A DNA stretch of 5,065 bases from Syntrophaceae bacterium UBA7544. Lineage in GTDB: Bacteria; Desulfobacterota; Syntrophia; Syntrophales; Smithellaceae. Under the pieces are notes generated by a model. That model saw only the letters and a program-made list of their open reading frames with translations. It had not been told where the DNA came from and searched no databases. The DNA is taken from assembly GCA_002479215.1 (NCBI GenBank), contig DLME01000220.1:1194-6258 (forward strand), in the 5' to 3' direction. The translations under genes were made by a program, and so were the position numbers. Numbering within the stretch: the stretch's first letter is position 1; each line of letters starts with the position of its first letter. This document shows, piece after piece, positions 5,048-5,065 of this stretch.

Positions 5048-5065
5048 CCTGCCCCCCGAAAACCG
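5045..5065 (+). mobile_element. possible terminal inverted repeat of an IS3-type insertion sequence (cut by window end)
   Basis: TGACCTGCCCCCCGAAAACC begins exactly where the PAS reading frame breaks. The TGA start and the CCTGCCCCC run resemble ends of IS3-family elements as I remember them; only 21 bp are in the window, so the transposase and other end cannot be seen. Confidence 0.45.

Noticed and set aside
1..5065. CRISPR array or tandem repeats
   Set aside because: No regularly spaced repeats are visible on either strand.

Overview
The window looks like a stretch of accessory DNA from a bacterium with a selenocysteine- and arsenic-rich gene set. A Desulfobacterota (delta-proteobacteria-like) host is my best guess. 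That guess rests on the arsenosugar-type radical SAM gene, its AhpD-like partner and a probable selenoprotein, not on any taxonomic marker gene. Base composition is patchy. Roughly 510-1740 is strongly AT-rich, whereas the arsenosugar operon (2341-3641) is near-balanced to GC-rich, so the region appears to be assembled from several sources.

Layout. Bases 1-507 are the C-terminal part of an IS1595/ISXO2-type transposase cut by the window edge. Its stop codon overlaps that of a convergent gene (504-791, minus strand) for a small zinc-ribbon protein. That gene sits 18 bp behind a longer minus-strand gene (810-1763) whose C-terminus carries a HEPN-like R-x4-H motif. The pair forms a small operon and may be passenger cargo of the IS1595-type element. 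The HEPN gene's called start lies inside the 3' end of another minus-strand gene (1738-2034). This last gene is only seen when an in-frame TGA is read through: it encodes a 98-residue exported heavy-metal-associated (HMA)-like protein with the TGA exactly at the first metal-ligand cysteine position, and it is a strong selenoprotein candidate with a SECIS-like hairpin.

Across a 306-bp divergent intergenic region lies a two-gene plus-strand operon: an AhpD/carboxymuconolactone-decarboxylase-like protein (2341-2673) and the radical SAM enzyme ArsS of arsenosugar biosynthesis (2679-3641). In many relatives these two families carry selenocysteine; here both have cysteine. A terminator-like hairpin follows at 3760-3785. 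After a 400-bp gap with a candidate promoter, 4044-4502 encodes a membrane-anchored zinc-ribbon/FxLYD-like protein of unknown role.

The stop codon of that gene lies inside a 50-bp segment (4498-4547) that matches the 3' half of a CAU-anticodon tRNA from the anticodon arm to CCA. The segment is followed by an intrinsic terminator, as expected of a real tRNA gene. This looks like the attachment-site scar of an integrated element lying to its left. To the right, a PAS-domain gene (4814-5047) starts well but breaks off after about 77 residues, at a sequence resembling the end of an IS3-type insertion sequence (5045-5065).

How the genes may work together (inference): the HMA-like protein, AhpD-like protein and ArsS form a divergent metal(loid)/redox cluster. 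The HEPN and zinc-ribbon pair is an unrelated, possibly defensive module brought in with a transposon.
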